From positions 744,001-808,000 of the forward strand of contig OZ218960.1 of assembly GCA_965112735.1 (NCBI GenBank): a DNA stretch of 64,000 nucleotides, given 5' to 3'. The position numbers and the translations under genes were made by a program. The DNA is from Phaeosaccion multiseriatum. Taxonomy: Eukaryota > Ochrophyta, other classes. Positions 11,400 to 24,394 of the stretch are shown here, piece after piece. The notes below the pieces were generated by a model. The model did no database searches. It worked only from the letters and a program-made list of their open reading frames with translations, and was not told where the DNA came from. Position 1 is the first letter of the stretch; each line of letters starts with the position of its first letter.

Positions 11400-13416
11400 C
11401 TATTGCGGCGACGGTGGCGGTAGCGGGGGTAGCATACCACAGTCTGTGATGACCACGGAACTTTTGGGGCTGTTGGCCACGCCCCCCACGGACATCTTGT
11501 CTATACGGTACAGCACGTCCGCCTCCTCCTCGTCCTCCACCCGCCCGAACGCAACGTAACGATCATCTGCCCATCCAGCGTCCCTGCCATGTGTGTATGT
11601 GTATGTGTGTGTGTGTATGTGTGTGTTTTATGCGTGTGTGTGTGTGCGTGTGTGTGTGCGTGTGTGTGTGTTGAGCTGTGAGATCCTTCCATCACAATAG
11701 GCGCGGAGAGAGACAGAGAGACACCGAAAGAGGAAGGGAGAGAGACAGGAGACAGACAGAGACACAAAGAGAGGGACGGAGGGATAGGAAGCGCACCTTT
11801 GTAGGTTGATAAAGAACCTTGAGTCCACCTTGCCGTCCAAGCCCCTCGCCATGCTCAGCAGGCCTCCTGCTCGATGCTGCTCAGGGGGTGGGGATACGGG
11901 AACACGCACACACACATACATACATGTTCACACACACACAAGCACACATACATACACAAGATAAAGGGCACGCCACCGAGGGTATACAAACGCAAGGGGG
12001 GCAGGACAGCAACGCGCGTTAGCTTGCTACGTGACATACACTTCGACACACACAAGCAGGGCACACTCGAAGCTGGGGTTAGAAAAGGGGGCGAGCGGCG
12101 CTCAAAGAGAACACTAGCCTCTCTCCTTAGGCTCTCTCCGTCGTCAGGGTACATCACTGGTCTCGCAGAAGCGACATACAGGAGAGGAGGAGTGGTGGTG
12201 GTGGTGGTATGTCAGCCCCTCCCCTCCCAGATGCACACACGTGCTTCGTAGAAGATCGAAGACCATGGCACGACCACCCTTCACCACCGAAGGGCCGCTC
12301 GCCTTCCCTCCTCTGGTGGGTGTACGGTTCGCAAAGCCACAGATGGCTGCGACTTGAGCTCTCGTAAGAGAGGTTTGACACTGAACAACAGTACACCCCG
12401 CCACGACTCCTCTTTCCTTCCACACCGTACCTTAATGTCATAGTTCTCGGGGTCGAAGGGCTCGCCTGTCGAAGAAGTTCCTGTTTTGGCCTTGCCCCCC
12501 CCCCCGATAGCTCCGGCCTGCATGCTGAGCCCTTTGACCACTCTATAAAAAGTGGTTCCCTTGTAACTCACTCCAGCGGGATTGTCTCCCGTAATTAGGG
12601 CCTCGAAATTGGCAACGGTAATCGGGGTAGCTTTGCCGTAGAGCTATGGTTATTGACAGACAGTAGCAATAGCAGCAGCAGCAGCAGTAGCAGCAGCAGC
12701 AGCGGCAGGAGGGAGGCAGGTATTGCGCAGGTTTGAAGTGGTCTTTTCTTGCGCTGGGATGCTGAGGTAGCTTGCCAGCTTCAACAAACCTCCTCCATCC
12801 ATTGCCCACTCACCTTGATCTTGATAGTACCGGCTTCCTTTCCATCAATTGCGATGGTCATGTAGGCCCTGCTGGTGACCTCCGGCTCTATCCAGCCCGG
12901 CATTTCCCCGCCCTTCACGTCTTTGGCTGGAATGGCGTTCTTGGCGGAATCGGGCTGGTTCGTGAGATTTAGGCCTTCTGCAGCAGATGCCGAGGGCGGC
13001 TGCGAGCCATTGAGACTACCACCGCTGTTCCAGACATGCCCTCCCACTAGTCCAGCAGCTGCAGCAGAGAGGACCTGGTCCACCATACGGCGGCGACTCA
13101 CTACTACACAACTCCCGCCCTGCCGTGCTCGTCTGTTCTGTGGCTGCTTGCGAGATTCGCTTCGCTCATTTCCAGCAGACCGCTCTGCCGCAGCAGCGCC
13201 TGCCGCACCGGAAACTGTAGGAACAATCCCCTCATCCCCTGCTGCCACCCCGCGCTTGAAGACGCTCGACGACAGCAGGCTTTGCTCTCGCTGTGTCTCG
13301 CGCGAATGCCCCCGCGCAGCTGACCGGAGAGAAGAAGACACTAGGGTAGGGGTGAAGGCATTCGTCTCGCTCGCTATCAGAGCACTGCACGCGAGGATCA
13401 CCGCAACTCTCGCCAT
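11400..13416 (-). CDS. plastid thylakoid-lumen cyclophilin-type peptidyl-prolyl isomerase
   Basis: Exons 13416-12814, 12643-12431, 11876-11797, 11583-11400 join in frame to 359 residues. The start is the first in-frame ATG. The N-terminus is layered: a signal peptide (MARVAVILACSALIASETNA), the motif ETNAFTPT with Phe after the predicted cut site (typical of heterokont plastid proteins), a Ser/Arg-rich transit region, then twin-arginine SRRRM followed by an Ala-rich hydrophobic stretch and SASAAEG, a likely Tat/lumen cleavage site. The cyclophilin fold follows: TPITVANFEALITG, GTTFYRVVKGLSMQAG, HRAGGLLSMARG, DSRFFINL, DDRYVAFGRV. The Arg of FYRV, the Phe of FFINL and a Trp (DAGWADD) are kept. 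The Gln of the usual SQFFI is Arg, and the FMIQ Phe is Leu, so catalysis may be weak or lost. It probably folds or scaffolds lumenal photosynthetic proteins (inference). Confidence 0.9.
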
Positions 13417-13600
13417 GGCGTTTGAGAGTGATTCCTGTTGGAACGGTTGGTAAACCGCGCCGTCGCCAAAACCATATGTCAACTAAAAAACTCTACCACA
13501 CCACATCTTCAAACCCACACACACCCGACACACTGAGCAGCAAATTCCACACTCAGAGAAGCCGGGCAAGCAGAGAGCGGATAGCACAGGAGCTGCAAGC
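13417..13600. promoter_or_regulatory. divergent promoter interval, cyclophilin / V-ATPase A
   Basis: Only 184 bp separate the two start codons, so both core promoters and 5' UTRs must lie here or overlap the genes. I see no convincing TATA box; an A-rich patch lies near 13484-13490. Assignment rests on position alone. Confidence 0.45.
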
Positions 13601-15754
13601 ATGGCCTCGTTCGTGACGGACGAGACGGTGGTTGAGTCTGACTATGGCTATGTGTTGCGAGTGGCGGGGCCATGTAAGTGTCACACAGAGAAGAGATCTT
13701 CCCCAAGACGTACCAATCTTTCTTTCCATGCCAGCAGCGCCACCCTTGGCTGCAGCGGTGGCTGAAGAGGGTCATTCGGACTGCTGCAGTGATTGCCTGC
13801 CCTTCCTTGCCCGAAGTACAGTGTTTCTGCGGCTTGGGGGGGGCATTTGGAGGCTGGGGGGGAAGGATAAGGAGTCTGTGCTATCCTCCTGCTGTGGGCC
13901 CACCTACTTCCCTCGCTGACAGTAGCTGCTCCTGCTTTCGTATTGGCTCTCGCCCCGCCCCCCTCTTCCTTTTCGCCTACTACCACCGTATCTCCCTCCC
14001 CTCTGCAACCCCTCGCCTCCGACTGCGTGGCAACGATGATGTGGTGATGTGCACTAGTGGTCATTGCCGAGGGAATGTCAGGAGCCGCGATGTACGAGTT
14101 GGTGCGAGTCGGCTCCATGAAGCTCGTGGGGGAGATCATTCGGCTCGAGGGCGATACAGCCTCTATCCAGGCAAGGAGGGGAGCGGTGGGGGGGGTGCGA
14201 TTGGGGGAAGACAAATGGAGAGGGGAAGGAGGCGGCTGGAAAAGCGAGGGAGAGATAGAGAGTGGTGATATTCATTGAATGGCAACATTCGTCGTGGGTG
14301 GGAGGGAGGAGAAGAGAGGGGGAGTATGCTCGCACAAGTCAGAGAAGAGAGAGAAAGTACATTCGCTCACGCACTCCATCCCCCACCCCCCCCCCCCCCT
14401 CCTCCTCCTCCCCCTCCTCCTCCTCCTCCTCCTCTTCCTCCTCCTCCTCCTCCTCCTCCTTTCCCATCTTCCTCCTCCTCTACTTCCTCCGCCACCTCCT
14501 CCGCCACCTCCTCCTCCTCTTCCTCGTCGTGGTCGTCCTGCTGTTCCTGCCCTGTCTGCTGCAGGTGTACGAAGACACATCGGGATTGACTGTCGGTGAC
14601 CCCGTGCAGAGGAGGCGACAACCTCTTTCAGTGGAGCTGGGCCCAGGTGAGAGGGAAGAGAGAGAAGAGAGCATGCGGGCAGAGAAATCCATCCTTGTTG
14701 GCTTCTTACTGGAAAGTGTCCTATCAATTTGTGCCCTCCTCCCTCTTCTGTACAGCGAGTGTGTGCGTGTGTGTGTGTGTGTGTGATCCATGACTCTCTT
14801 GCCCAGCAATTTCTTGTCCAGAAATCACCTCTCGCGAAGCTTGCTCTGGACGAAATACAAGGAACGCAATCTACTTTGTCTTTCTCTCTCTCCCTTTCTC
14901 TCTCCTCGCTCCCTCCCTCTCTCTTGCCATCTCTATCTGCCTCTCTCTCTCCTCTCCCTCCCAACCCCTCTCTTTCTCTTTCTAACCTCTCTATCTTTTG
15001 TATCTCTCTCTCCATATCATACATACAGGCATCATGGGCACAATTTTTGACGGTATTCAGCGCCCTCTGGAGCACATCGCAGAGCTTGAAGGCGGCGTGT
15101 TCATCCCCAGAGGTATGGATATTCCCTGCCTCGATCAGAACAAGCAGTGGGAGTTCAAGCCGTGCAACTTCAGGGAAGGACAGGTGAGAGAGAGGGTAGG
15201 GGAGGAGGGGGGGGGGGGGGGGCAGGGAAAGGGGAAGGGGAGGGAGGGTTGCAAAGCTGGACACTTGCTCAGCTTGCTCCCTGAAATTCCTCACGCGTCC
15301 CCAAATCGAGCCCTCGACCCTAGTTGCTATTGTTGATTGTCTCAAGAAGGAAGTGGAGGGTAGGTCGACTTTTATACCAACCCAGCACCCCCTTGTATCC
15401 CTCTTCCCCACCCACCCATCCCCTTCTCTCCCTCACCCTCACCCTACCCCACCCACTCCCCGCCCCCTTCTCTCCCTCTCTCCCTCCCTCCCTCCCTTCT
15501 TCCCTCAGCCCATCACCGGCGGCGACATCTTCGGGACAGTGTACGAGAACGAATTGATTGAGAGTCACAAGATCATGTGTCCACCCAACATTTACGGAAC
15601 CGTCGTCAAGGTACGTGCGGTTTCGTCGGTTTCGGATTGGGGGAGCGTCCCAGCCCCATCACTGTGTTGGTGTAGAGGGTCTTGGGCGTCTGTAGCCTCC
15701 TTCGAGTTCCGGACTCTTTGACTCATGCTCCACAGTCGCTCATTTACCCATCAC

Positions 15755-15840
<86 letters not shown>

Positions 15841-18055
15841 TCGTGGCAGTCTCTCCGTGTTCTCTTTTGTGCAGCAGCAGTAGCACAGGAGTAGCACGGC
15901 AGTAGCAGCAGCAGCAGCAAGAGCAGCATAACTCTCTCTCTCATTCTCTCTCCCTCGTGTTGTCTCTTGTGTGCCCTCCCCTCCCTCCCCTGTGGCGCAG
16001 GTGTACGGTGAGGGAACGGATGGAAACGACCAAAGCACCGTATCAGACACAGTGCTAGAGGTGAGGTAGTAAGGAGGAGGGGGAGGAGGAGGAGGGGGGA
16101 AGGGAGAGGTATATACATAGGGGGCTCAGAGGCAAGAAGTCGCTGCTGGCGACCCTCCCCTCAACCGTCAATTGAGCGAGCGCGGAGGAGTGTATGGTGT
16201 CTTGGCTCGAAGCTACTGAATGCCGGAGGAGCTGAAGAGCTACGCCCATGGGTCGCCAACCATTTTTGGCTGACCGACTCGCTGACTCACTGACTTAACT
16301 GCACATGCATGGTCGTATGATGGTGATGGTGTGTGTGGTGTGGGACAAACATCACATCAACATAACAACAACGACAACAACAGGTCCAGAACGAGGCAAC
16401 AGGAAGGACGGAGAAGCTGAAAATGAGTCACTTTTGGCCCGTGCGAAAGCCCCGGCCGGTCGTGGAGAAGCTTCCAGGAAACGTGGCCCTCACGACGGTA
16501 CGTGGAGGGAGATGCTTGTTGTTTCACTGCCGTTGCACTGCCTGCTTGTGGAACGCTTATGTTACTGCTACTGGAGGGCGGGAAGGGAGCGCGTGAGCGA
16601 AGGAGGGGATGGAGGGAGGGAAAGGAAGGGAGGAGGGGAGGAAAGGAAGGAGGAGAAGGACAGACGCTTCACCCCACCCTCCCAGCTAGGTGCCCAGAGG
16701 ACTTTTAAGTGTCGCATGAGGGAAGTGTGCCCTGCTGTGCCCTGCTGTGCCCTTTGTAGAGGGATTGGAGCAGGGCAACACACCACTCGCACGCCGCGGC
16801 GAAGAGAAAGAGACCATCTTTTGTATACCGCCACGACGTCGTACTCACTCGATTCTCTATCCTTGTGTCCCTCAAATCTCTTTCTCCCTCCTTCTCCTCT
16901 CCCTCCCTCTCTCCCTCCCTCCACCCCCTCACCCCCGCACACCCGCACGCACGCATGCACAAAAGGGCCTCCGTGTGATCGACTCTCTCTTCCCCTCCGT
17001 GCTCGGCGGTACTTGCGCGGTCCCCGGTGCCTTCGGCTGCGGCAAGACCGTCATCTCACAGTCCCTCTCCAAGTTCTCCAACAGCGACTGCATCATTTAC
17101 GTGGGGTGCGGAGAGCGTGGCAATGAGATGGCGGAGGTGCTTGCCGACTTCCCCGAGCTGACCATCAATGTGGATGGTCGCGAAGTGGGCATCATGAACA
17201 GGACTGCCCTCGTCGCCAACACTAGTAACATGCCGGTGAGTGAGTGAGTGAGTGAGTGAGAGAGTGAGAGAGTGAGTGAATGAGTGGGTAAGTGAATGAG
17301 TGAGTGATGGTGGGTTTGAGCTGAAGTCCTACTGGATGGACCCCTTAGCGGTGTGAAAGTGTTTTCTTGTGTCGTCATGTGGTGCCAGGCCGTGCCATGC
17401 CGTGCCGTGCTGCGTCATGAATGGAGCGGAGCGCAAACTCACAGTCTCGCCCCTTTCTTCTCTTGTCCTCGGAAGGGCCCTCCATGCCCCCCTCCACCCA
17501 CCCACCCACCCACCTGCGTCTCTCCTCTCTCCGCCTCGTGCATGCATCCATCCCACCTGTACTATGCAAGTCAAGGGATGGGCTTGCAGTTGAAAGGTGT
17601 CTAGCGGCTTCTCATCTCCCTTCCTCCTTGCCTGCGTCGCCTGGCTCCCTGCCCCTCTTGTCTGTCTGTCTGCCTTCCCCCCTCCCTCCCTGTTTTCGTC
17701 CCCGTCTCTACCTGTCTGCCTCCCTGCCCGTATGCCTGCCTGCCTGCCTGCCTGCCTGCTGTGCCCTAATGAATCGCCAGGTGGCTGCTCGTGAAGCCTC
17801 CATTTACACGGGAATCACTCTCGCAGAGTACTTTAGAGACCAGGTCAGTGGTGTGAGGCGGGTGCGTTTGGCAGTGGTCAGTGGTGTCAGGTGCTGCTGG
17901 CAGTGGTCAGTGGTGTCAGGTGCTGCTGGCAGTGATCAGTGGCGTCAGGTGCTGCTGGCAGCGATCAGTGGCAGACCACTCGTGTGAACCTTCTATTTTA
18001 GCCTCGGGGACGAACACACCAAGGCAGTAAGAGACACACAAGGGGAGAAAGGGGC

Positions 18056-18091
<36 letters not shown>

Positions 18092-19384
18092 CGACCGATA
18101 GACAAAAGCCGTCGTCACGTTTGCCAATATCTTACCCGTCTTGCTTGTGCCGCAACTGCTTGTGCCCTTTTTGCGTGTGCCCTCCGTGCCTTGCTTGTGC
18201 TGCACTTGATGCTTGTACCTGCGATTGCTGCTATTGCTTGTGCCAGGGCCTGAATGTGTCCATGATGGCAGACTCCACCTCTCGATGGGCAGAGGCGCTG
18301 AGAGAGATCTCCGGGCGGTTGGGAGAGGTGAGAGACAGGAGGGAGGAAGGGAGGGGAGGGAGGGAGAGAAGGGAAGGAGGGAGAGAGAGGAGTGGCGGAG
18401 TGAGGGAGTGAGTGGAGGCACAGGTGCGGATTGAATGAACGAACAAACGAGGAAAGCCCTGTCATTCGCTGTTCTTTCCCCATGAACCCCCGTCAAGCAC
18501 TGCTGCGGCCGCCGCCGCCCCCCCCCCCCTCGTCCTTCCTCACACCCAGAGTGCTTACTTTCCACTCCGCCGCACTGTTCACACACACGCACACACACAC
18601 GCCACACACACACACACACACACGCACACACGCACACAGATGCCCGCCGACAGCGGGTACCCCGCCTACTTAGGAGCTCGTCTCGCCGCCTTCTACGAGC
18701 GCGCAGGCCGGGCGTCTTGCTTAGGGAGCCCTTCGCGAGAGGGCACGGTTTCCGTGGTCGGGGCGGTGTCCCCCCCGGGAGGCGACTTCTCAGACCCCGT
18801 GACTGCGGCCACGCTGAGCATTGTGCAGGTACTGTTCCCGTTCTTCCGTTCCAGTGTTCCACCTCGTTAGACCTTTACGTAACCGTTGTTGGACCCCCAC
18901 GAGATCCCAGATCATGTCCGATACTTAAAGTCGATACTGATATCGACATCGATGTATCAAATCCTAACTTGGCCCTTCTCTCATCTTTCAATACGATGGT
19001 GCAGGTGTTTTGGGGGCTGGATAAGAAGCTGGCGCAGAGGAAGCATTTTCCCTCGCTCAATTGGCTCATTTCTTACACAAACTACATGCGGTGAGTAGGC
19101 GTGTGTGTGCATGCGTGCGTACGTGCGTGTGTACGTGTGTGTGTGTGCGTGGTGTTCTGTGTGGTTGGTTCCTTGTCGTGTGTATTCTCCTGCTCTCTCT
19201 CTTCTCTCTTGCGTGTTTGTCTCGCGCTGTCTCTTCTCTCTTGCGTGTTTGTCTCGCCCTCCCCCCGCCTCTCTCTCTCTCTTTCTTCCATGTTCCTATC
19301 CCTCCCCCTCTCCCTGTCGGATACTCTTGTCAGGAGGGAACCCCAGCTGGCTTAGCAGGCGCTGACTCTCCTCTATCTTTCATC

Positions 19385-19421
<37 letters not shown>

Positions 19422-20870
19422 TCGTCGTCGTCCTCCCCCCTCCCCTTTCCCCCCTTCATACACACATACACACGTACCTTAACTATTCTCCTCTTCTGTT
19501 GCGGCAAATCCTCGCATCGATATGCATGTGTGTGTGTGGGTGGGTGCGTGCACTGCACATACATCAAATACCATCAGTGTGCTGGAGCCGTTCTTCAATG
19601 GCTATGACGAAGATTACTCCTCCCTGCGCACGCGTTGCAGAGAGATCTTGCAGCAGGACGATCAGCTGTCGGAGATTGTGCAGCTCGTGGGCAGGGACTC
19701 GCTCTCGGAGGATCAGAAGGTGAGGAGAACAGGGCACAGGTGTATGGGCAGGGCATAGGTGTGTGGGCAGGGCATAGGTGTGTGGGCAGGGCAGAGGTGT
19801 ATGGGCAGGGCAGAGGTGTATGGGCAGGGCAGAGGTGTATGGGCAGGGCAGGGCAGAGGTGTATGGGCAGAGCAGAGGTGTATGGGCAGGGCAGGGTAGA
19901 GGTATATGGGCAGGGCAGAGGTGTATGGGCAGAGTAGGGTAGAGGTATATGAGGAGGGGAGGACAGAGGTGTGTAAGTAAGGTAGAGGGTAGAGGTTGTG
20001 GTAGAGTAGGGCAGAGCAGCGCAGAGTAGAGGTGTATGGGCAGGGTAGAGGTATATGGCAGAGTGCAGCGCGGCAGGGCACCAGCTACGATCCCTAACAC
20101 GATCCATGTATCGATGCACACACACACACACACTCATAACAGGTGATTCTGGACACGGCTCGGATAATCCGCGAGGACTTCCTGCAACAGAACGCATTCA
20201 CAGATTACGACTACACCTGTCCGCTGTACAAGTCGTGCGGCATGCTCAAGAGCATCATCACCTTCTACAACTGCGCGCAGAAGGCCATCTCAGACTCGCA
20301 CGCCGAGTCCAAGGTGAGCTGGGGGGGGAGGGAGGAGGGAGGGAGGAGGGAGGGAGGGAGGGAGGGAGGGAGGGAGGGAAGGAAGGAGGGAGGAAGGGAA
20401 GGAGGGGAGGGAGAGAGGGAAGGAAAGGAAGGAGGGAGGGAGGGAAGAGGGAGGGAGGGAAGGAAGGAGGGAAGGAGGGGAGGGAGAGAGGGAAGGAGGG
20501 AGGAAGGGAAGGAGGGAGGGAAGAGGGAGGGAGGGAAGGAAGGGAAAGAGGGAGGGAGGCAAGGAAGGAAGGAGGAAGGGAAGGAAAGAGGGAGGGAGGG
20601 ACAGGCGATAGAGGCGTGCGCTGCTACAGGGTGGAAGGCGCAGGTGGATTCCGCTCCCCTGACGAAGCTGTGCTGGGGCTGTCGCTTCGCTGTGGTGTGT
20701 GCTGAGTGAGCAGGAGTGGTGACTTTTCGGGTGTGATGATTAATCTTTGGATTGGATTCCCCTTCATGACACGTGGGGCCCCTCATCGGGGGCCCTTCAC
20801 ATGACCGAGTATAGACTTATGTCTGACCCGTAAAAGGCGCCACAAGCAGCAGCACCAACACCACCACCAC

Positions 20871-20904
<34 letters not shown>

Positions 20905-21309
20905 TGGTACAGCAGCACGAGCATAAACAGCAGCAAGAGTAGGGGAAAGGAAGAGACCGTTCCCTCCTCGCCCTCGATTCTCGTTCCGTATGTCCCTGCT
21001 TTTCGTCCCATCGCCCCCAGCCTTCCACTCTGTTTGGCTCACGCTGTGCCCCCCCCCACACATGCACACCCCATACCCTATACCCCATTCTCCACACTCA
21101 CACCCCGTACCCTATACCCCTTTCTCCCACTCACTGACTCCCATCAGATCACCTGGGCGCACATCAAGACCACCATGGGCCCCTTGCTCGTCAAGGTGTC
21201 TGATGGAAAGTTCCAGGACCCGAAGATGCCCCGGGAAGTGAGCGAGAAGGAGTTCAACGGGCTCTGCGCAGAGATTGAGGAGGCCTTCCAGAGCCTAGAG
21301 GAGGACTGA
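13601..21309 (+). CDS. ATP6V1A: V-type H+-ATPase catalytic subunit A
   Basis: Fifteen exons: 13601-13673, 14058-14170, 14565-14646, 15029-15183, 15509-15610, 16001-16060, 16384-16497, 16966-17235, 17781-17843, 18247-18327, 18640-18828, 19005-19090, 19578-19719, 20143-20313, 21148-21309. They total 1,863 nt, 620 residues, the normal family length. This is the ATP-hydrolysing subunit of the V1 sector that acidifies vacuoles and endomembranes. Visible hallmarks are the N-terminal barrel ([16 protein letters not shown]), the non-homologous region ([14 protein letters not shown]), the P-loop GAFGCGKT at about residues 254-261, [47 protein letters not shown] and a C-terminal helical domain. Intron 2 starts with GC rather than GT. 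Several introns consist mostly of repeats. Confidence 0.97.
17871..17975. repeat. 29-bp tandem repeat, V-ATPase A intron 9
   Basis: About 3.5 copies of a 29-bp unit containing GTCAGGTGCTGCTGGCAG; the shared word recurs at 17886, 17915 and 17944. It is entirely intronic. Confidence 0.85.
19736..20050. repeat. ~20-bp GGGCAGGGCAGAGGTGTAT minisatellite, V-ATPase A intron 13
   Basis: Imperfect units of about 18-25 bp built on GTGTATGGGCAGGGCAGAG fill the intron. A closely similar array lies in an LMBRD2 intron at 61660-61900. Confidence 0.85.
20314..20610. repeat. GGGAGGAAGG purine tract, V-ATPase A intron 14
   Basis: Nearly 300 bp of almost pure purine (GGGAGG/GGAAGG units) directly follow the 5' splice site on the coding strand. 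Apparent Glu/Gly/Arg proteins read through it are artefacts. Confidence 0.8.
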
Positions 21310-22545
21310 AGCAAAGCGTATCAAGTGGGGAAGCAGAGGCATAGCGGGGGGGGGGGGGATGGCAGCGCATGGGGAGGAGCGAGCCCAGGGGGGGACGGAC
21401 GCCGAGAGATGAGGGCATGTCGTCGCAATCGAAAGATGGATGTGCATGTGGGCGCGATAAGGGGGTGGTTTGAGTCATCGGCAAGTCATCGGCAGCAGGA
21501 CGAGGAGCAGTAGCACACGAGGAGGAGGGGAGGAAAGGTCGTCTGGCGTTTCAGAAAATTTGCTGCTTGGGTCTTTACATAGTCGAGGTCGAGATTGCGC
21601 ATGCGCGAGGATCGAGGCTCTAACGGGTAGCGGTATGGGCTGCCGTCGTGGAGGAGGCGCAGTCCAGAGGGGTGGGAAGGCGTGTGGAAGAAGAGGGAGT
21701 GGTGGAAGAAGGGCCCTCTGCTGAAGAAGGATGTGTTTGTGGGCTCTGTGGTGAGGCAGACACACTGGAAGGGCGGGTGTCGGAGGGTGGACGGGATGTG
21801 GCGGGGTACATGGATACACACACTCGCAGTAGGCCTTTTTCTCGCTCCGACCGGAACGATGGAAAGATGCCGAGTGGGTTTGTGTGTATGCCGCCCCCTT
21901 TCCCCTTCCCCCTACCCCACCCCTACCCCCGTTCCCCCATCCCCAACCCACCCTAGTCTCCTTGTCTCTGGAGGTATCACCTTTGGTACAGTAGGCTTTT
22001 GATCCATTTATAAATCACGTCGCTTTTTTGTTGCTTGCCTTTTTTTATTTTTTACGGACGCACTTCACGACAAGCCGGTCCTCTCACTTACATTTGGCGA
22101 CGGTGAATTATGAGGTTGTGTGCTTCGCGCAGAATTACTCGCGTCTCTCCATAATGCTTTCCTCCATTCCCTTCCTCTTCTTCTTCTGTCCTGCCATTTT
22201 CAGCTGTGAATCTTGAGGCGCCAGAGGGCACCCACTTGCTCAACATGGCATTATTCTGGTGTTGATGAGTAGCAGCTTGCGGCAGTCAAGAAAGAGGTAT
22301 GAGAGACTTGAGGACTGGGCAGGAGGTGCACGAGAGGAGCAAATTATTAAATTTCAACAAAAAGAGCAGCAGAGCTGCTGCTGCAGCAGCAGCAGCAGCA
22401 GCAAACAAGCAGCAACAGCAAGCAGCAGCAGCAAGCAGCAGCAGCGGCGGCGGAAGGCTTATAGAGCCCAAGATTAGCTTGGCGCCACCTCCTCCCAGCC
22501 CTTCTGCACAAACTGCCGCCGTGTCCATCGAAAGGGGCTGAAGGA
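21310..22545. other. intergenic, V-ATPase A to zinc-finger gene
   Basis: No gene is supported. It should contain the V-ATPase 3' UTR, an AT-richer patch at about 22000-22250 and a CAG/GCA microsatellite at 22366-22450. A short open frame at 22299-22541 ends five bases before the zinc-finger ATG and may be a 5' leader. Confidence 0.5.
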
Positions 22546-23449
22546 ATGCACTCGGAAGGGAGCTTTGCTGGAGATGGAGCTGAAGATGAGGTTGATGCCC
22601 CAGGTGGGCAACAGCACGCAGAACCGTACAGCGGGGCGACTCGCGACGAGGTGAAGCATCAAAACCCGAATGTAGCAGCCTCACCACCACGACCACCACC
22701 TCCACCACCAGCAGAAGAAGAAGAAGAAGAAGATGGTGATGATGATGAAGAAGGAGACGAGCTCCCACCGCCTCCAATCCTTCCACCTCCGCTGCTGCCG
22801 CCACGGGCAATGCCAGCGTCTCGAGTCACCGCACCTCTCCCCTCCCCAACCGCCACCTCATCAGCCTCGTCCGTATCTGTGCCTGCTCCGGTGCCGGACT
22901 CTTTCTTCCGCGGCTGCTGCCAGGCCTTCGGATGCACCAACCACATCCAGAGCAAGGGCATGTGCTTTCGACACGGTGCGGTGGCCAAGAAATGCCGGGT
23001 GATAGGCTGTGAGAAGCGGGTGCAAAGTGGAGGCTGTTGCAGTCGCCATCGACAGTTCAAAATCAGTGCGAGCGATCGCGAGGCGGCGGGACAGGGCCCT
23101 ACTTCTATTGCTATAGCTATTGCTTCTGCTGCTGCTGCTCCTCGTCCTGACACCACGTGGTCTGCTGCACAGCCAGTGTCTGGTAAGGGTGGTGGTGGTG
23201 GTGGTGGTGGTGGTGGTGGTGGTGGTAGTGGCGGTGTTGGAGGTCATGGTGGTGGAGGTGGTGGCGGTGGTGAGGGTGGAGGAGGTGGGGGTTCTTTCGC
23301 TCCCTTCTCAACAACCGGGAACTACCGTTACCATCCGAGTGCTCGTGTTGGAGGAGGCTCACGGGCGAGGCAATTTCAACAACAAGAGCAGGAGCAAGTC
23401 CAATGGCAGCTTCAGCAGCAAGAAAAACAACAAGAAGAGCTACAACGCC

Positions 23450-23480
<31 letters not shown>

Positions 23481-23482
23481 GC

Positions 23483-23552
<70 letters not shown>

Positions 23553-23564
23553 CCAACAACAACT

Positions 23565-23610
<46 letters not shown>

Positions 23611-24353
23611 CTACAACAACAACAACAACAACTACAACAACAACTACAACAACAACAACAGCAACAGCAGCAGCAACACTACTATGATCAATATCACCAT
23701 CAACAACAACAGCAACTACTACAACAACAACTACAACAACAACTACCACCACCACCACCACCAGCACCACCACCACCTCGCCAAGCAGGAGAAAGCTCCA
23801 AGAGGATGAAGAAGACGTGTAGCGTGGAGGGCTGTCCCAGATTGGTGCAAGCCCGTAGCGTGTGCACCCGGCACGGCGCCCCCCGCCAGCGCTGCAGCTT
23901 CATCATTATGGATGGGTCACATTCCCCTTCACGTACATCTTCGCCGTCATCCAGACGTGTTAACAACGAGGACGAGGAGAGGGAGGGGGAGAAGGCAGAT
24001 GAGCGGTACGGCACCGGTGCCACTGGAGAAGGTGGAGGAGGCATCGGCGGCAGCGGCGGCGGCGAGAAGGAGAAGGGGGACAGCACTTTGTTGTCTAGGG
24101 GTCGGAGGTGCCCCAATCGAGTGCAGAGTAGAGGCGTGTGCTATCGGCACGGAGCGGCGCGCAAGACCTGCCGAGTGGACGGCTGTGAGAAGCTGGTTCA
24201 GAGTCGGGGAGTGTGTCTGAGGCACGGGGCAGCCTCACTGAGGCAGTGTCGGTACGTGGGGGGGTGCAATCGCACGGCGGTGAGACAGGGGGGGCTGTGT
24301 TCGAGGCATGGTGGGGGTGGTGATGGTGGTGGTGGTGGTGGTGGTGGTGGTGG

Positions 24354-24394
<41 letters not shown>

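Noticed and set aside
20143-20709. Extended V-ATPase frame with Gly/Arg/Glu-rich tail
   Set aside because: Read-through of intron 14; the exon ends at 20313 at a GTGAGC donor and the family sequence resumes at 21148.
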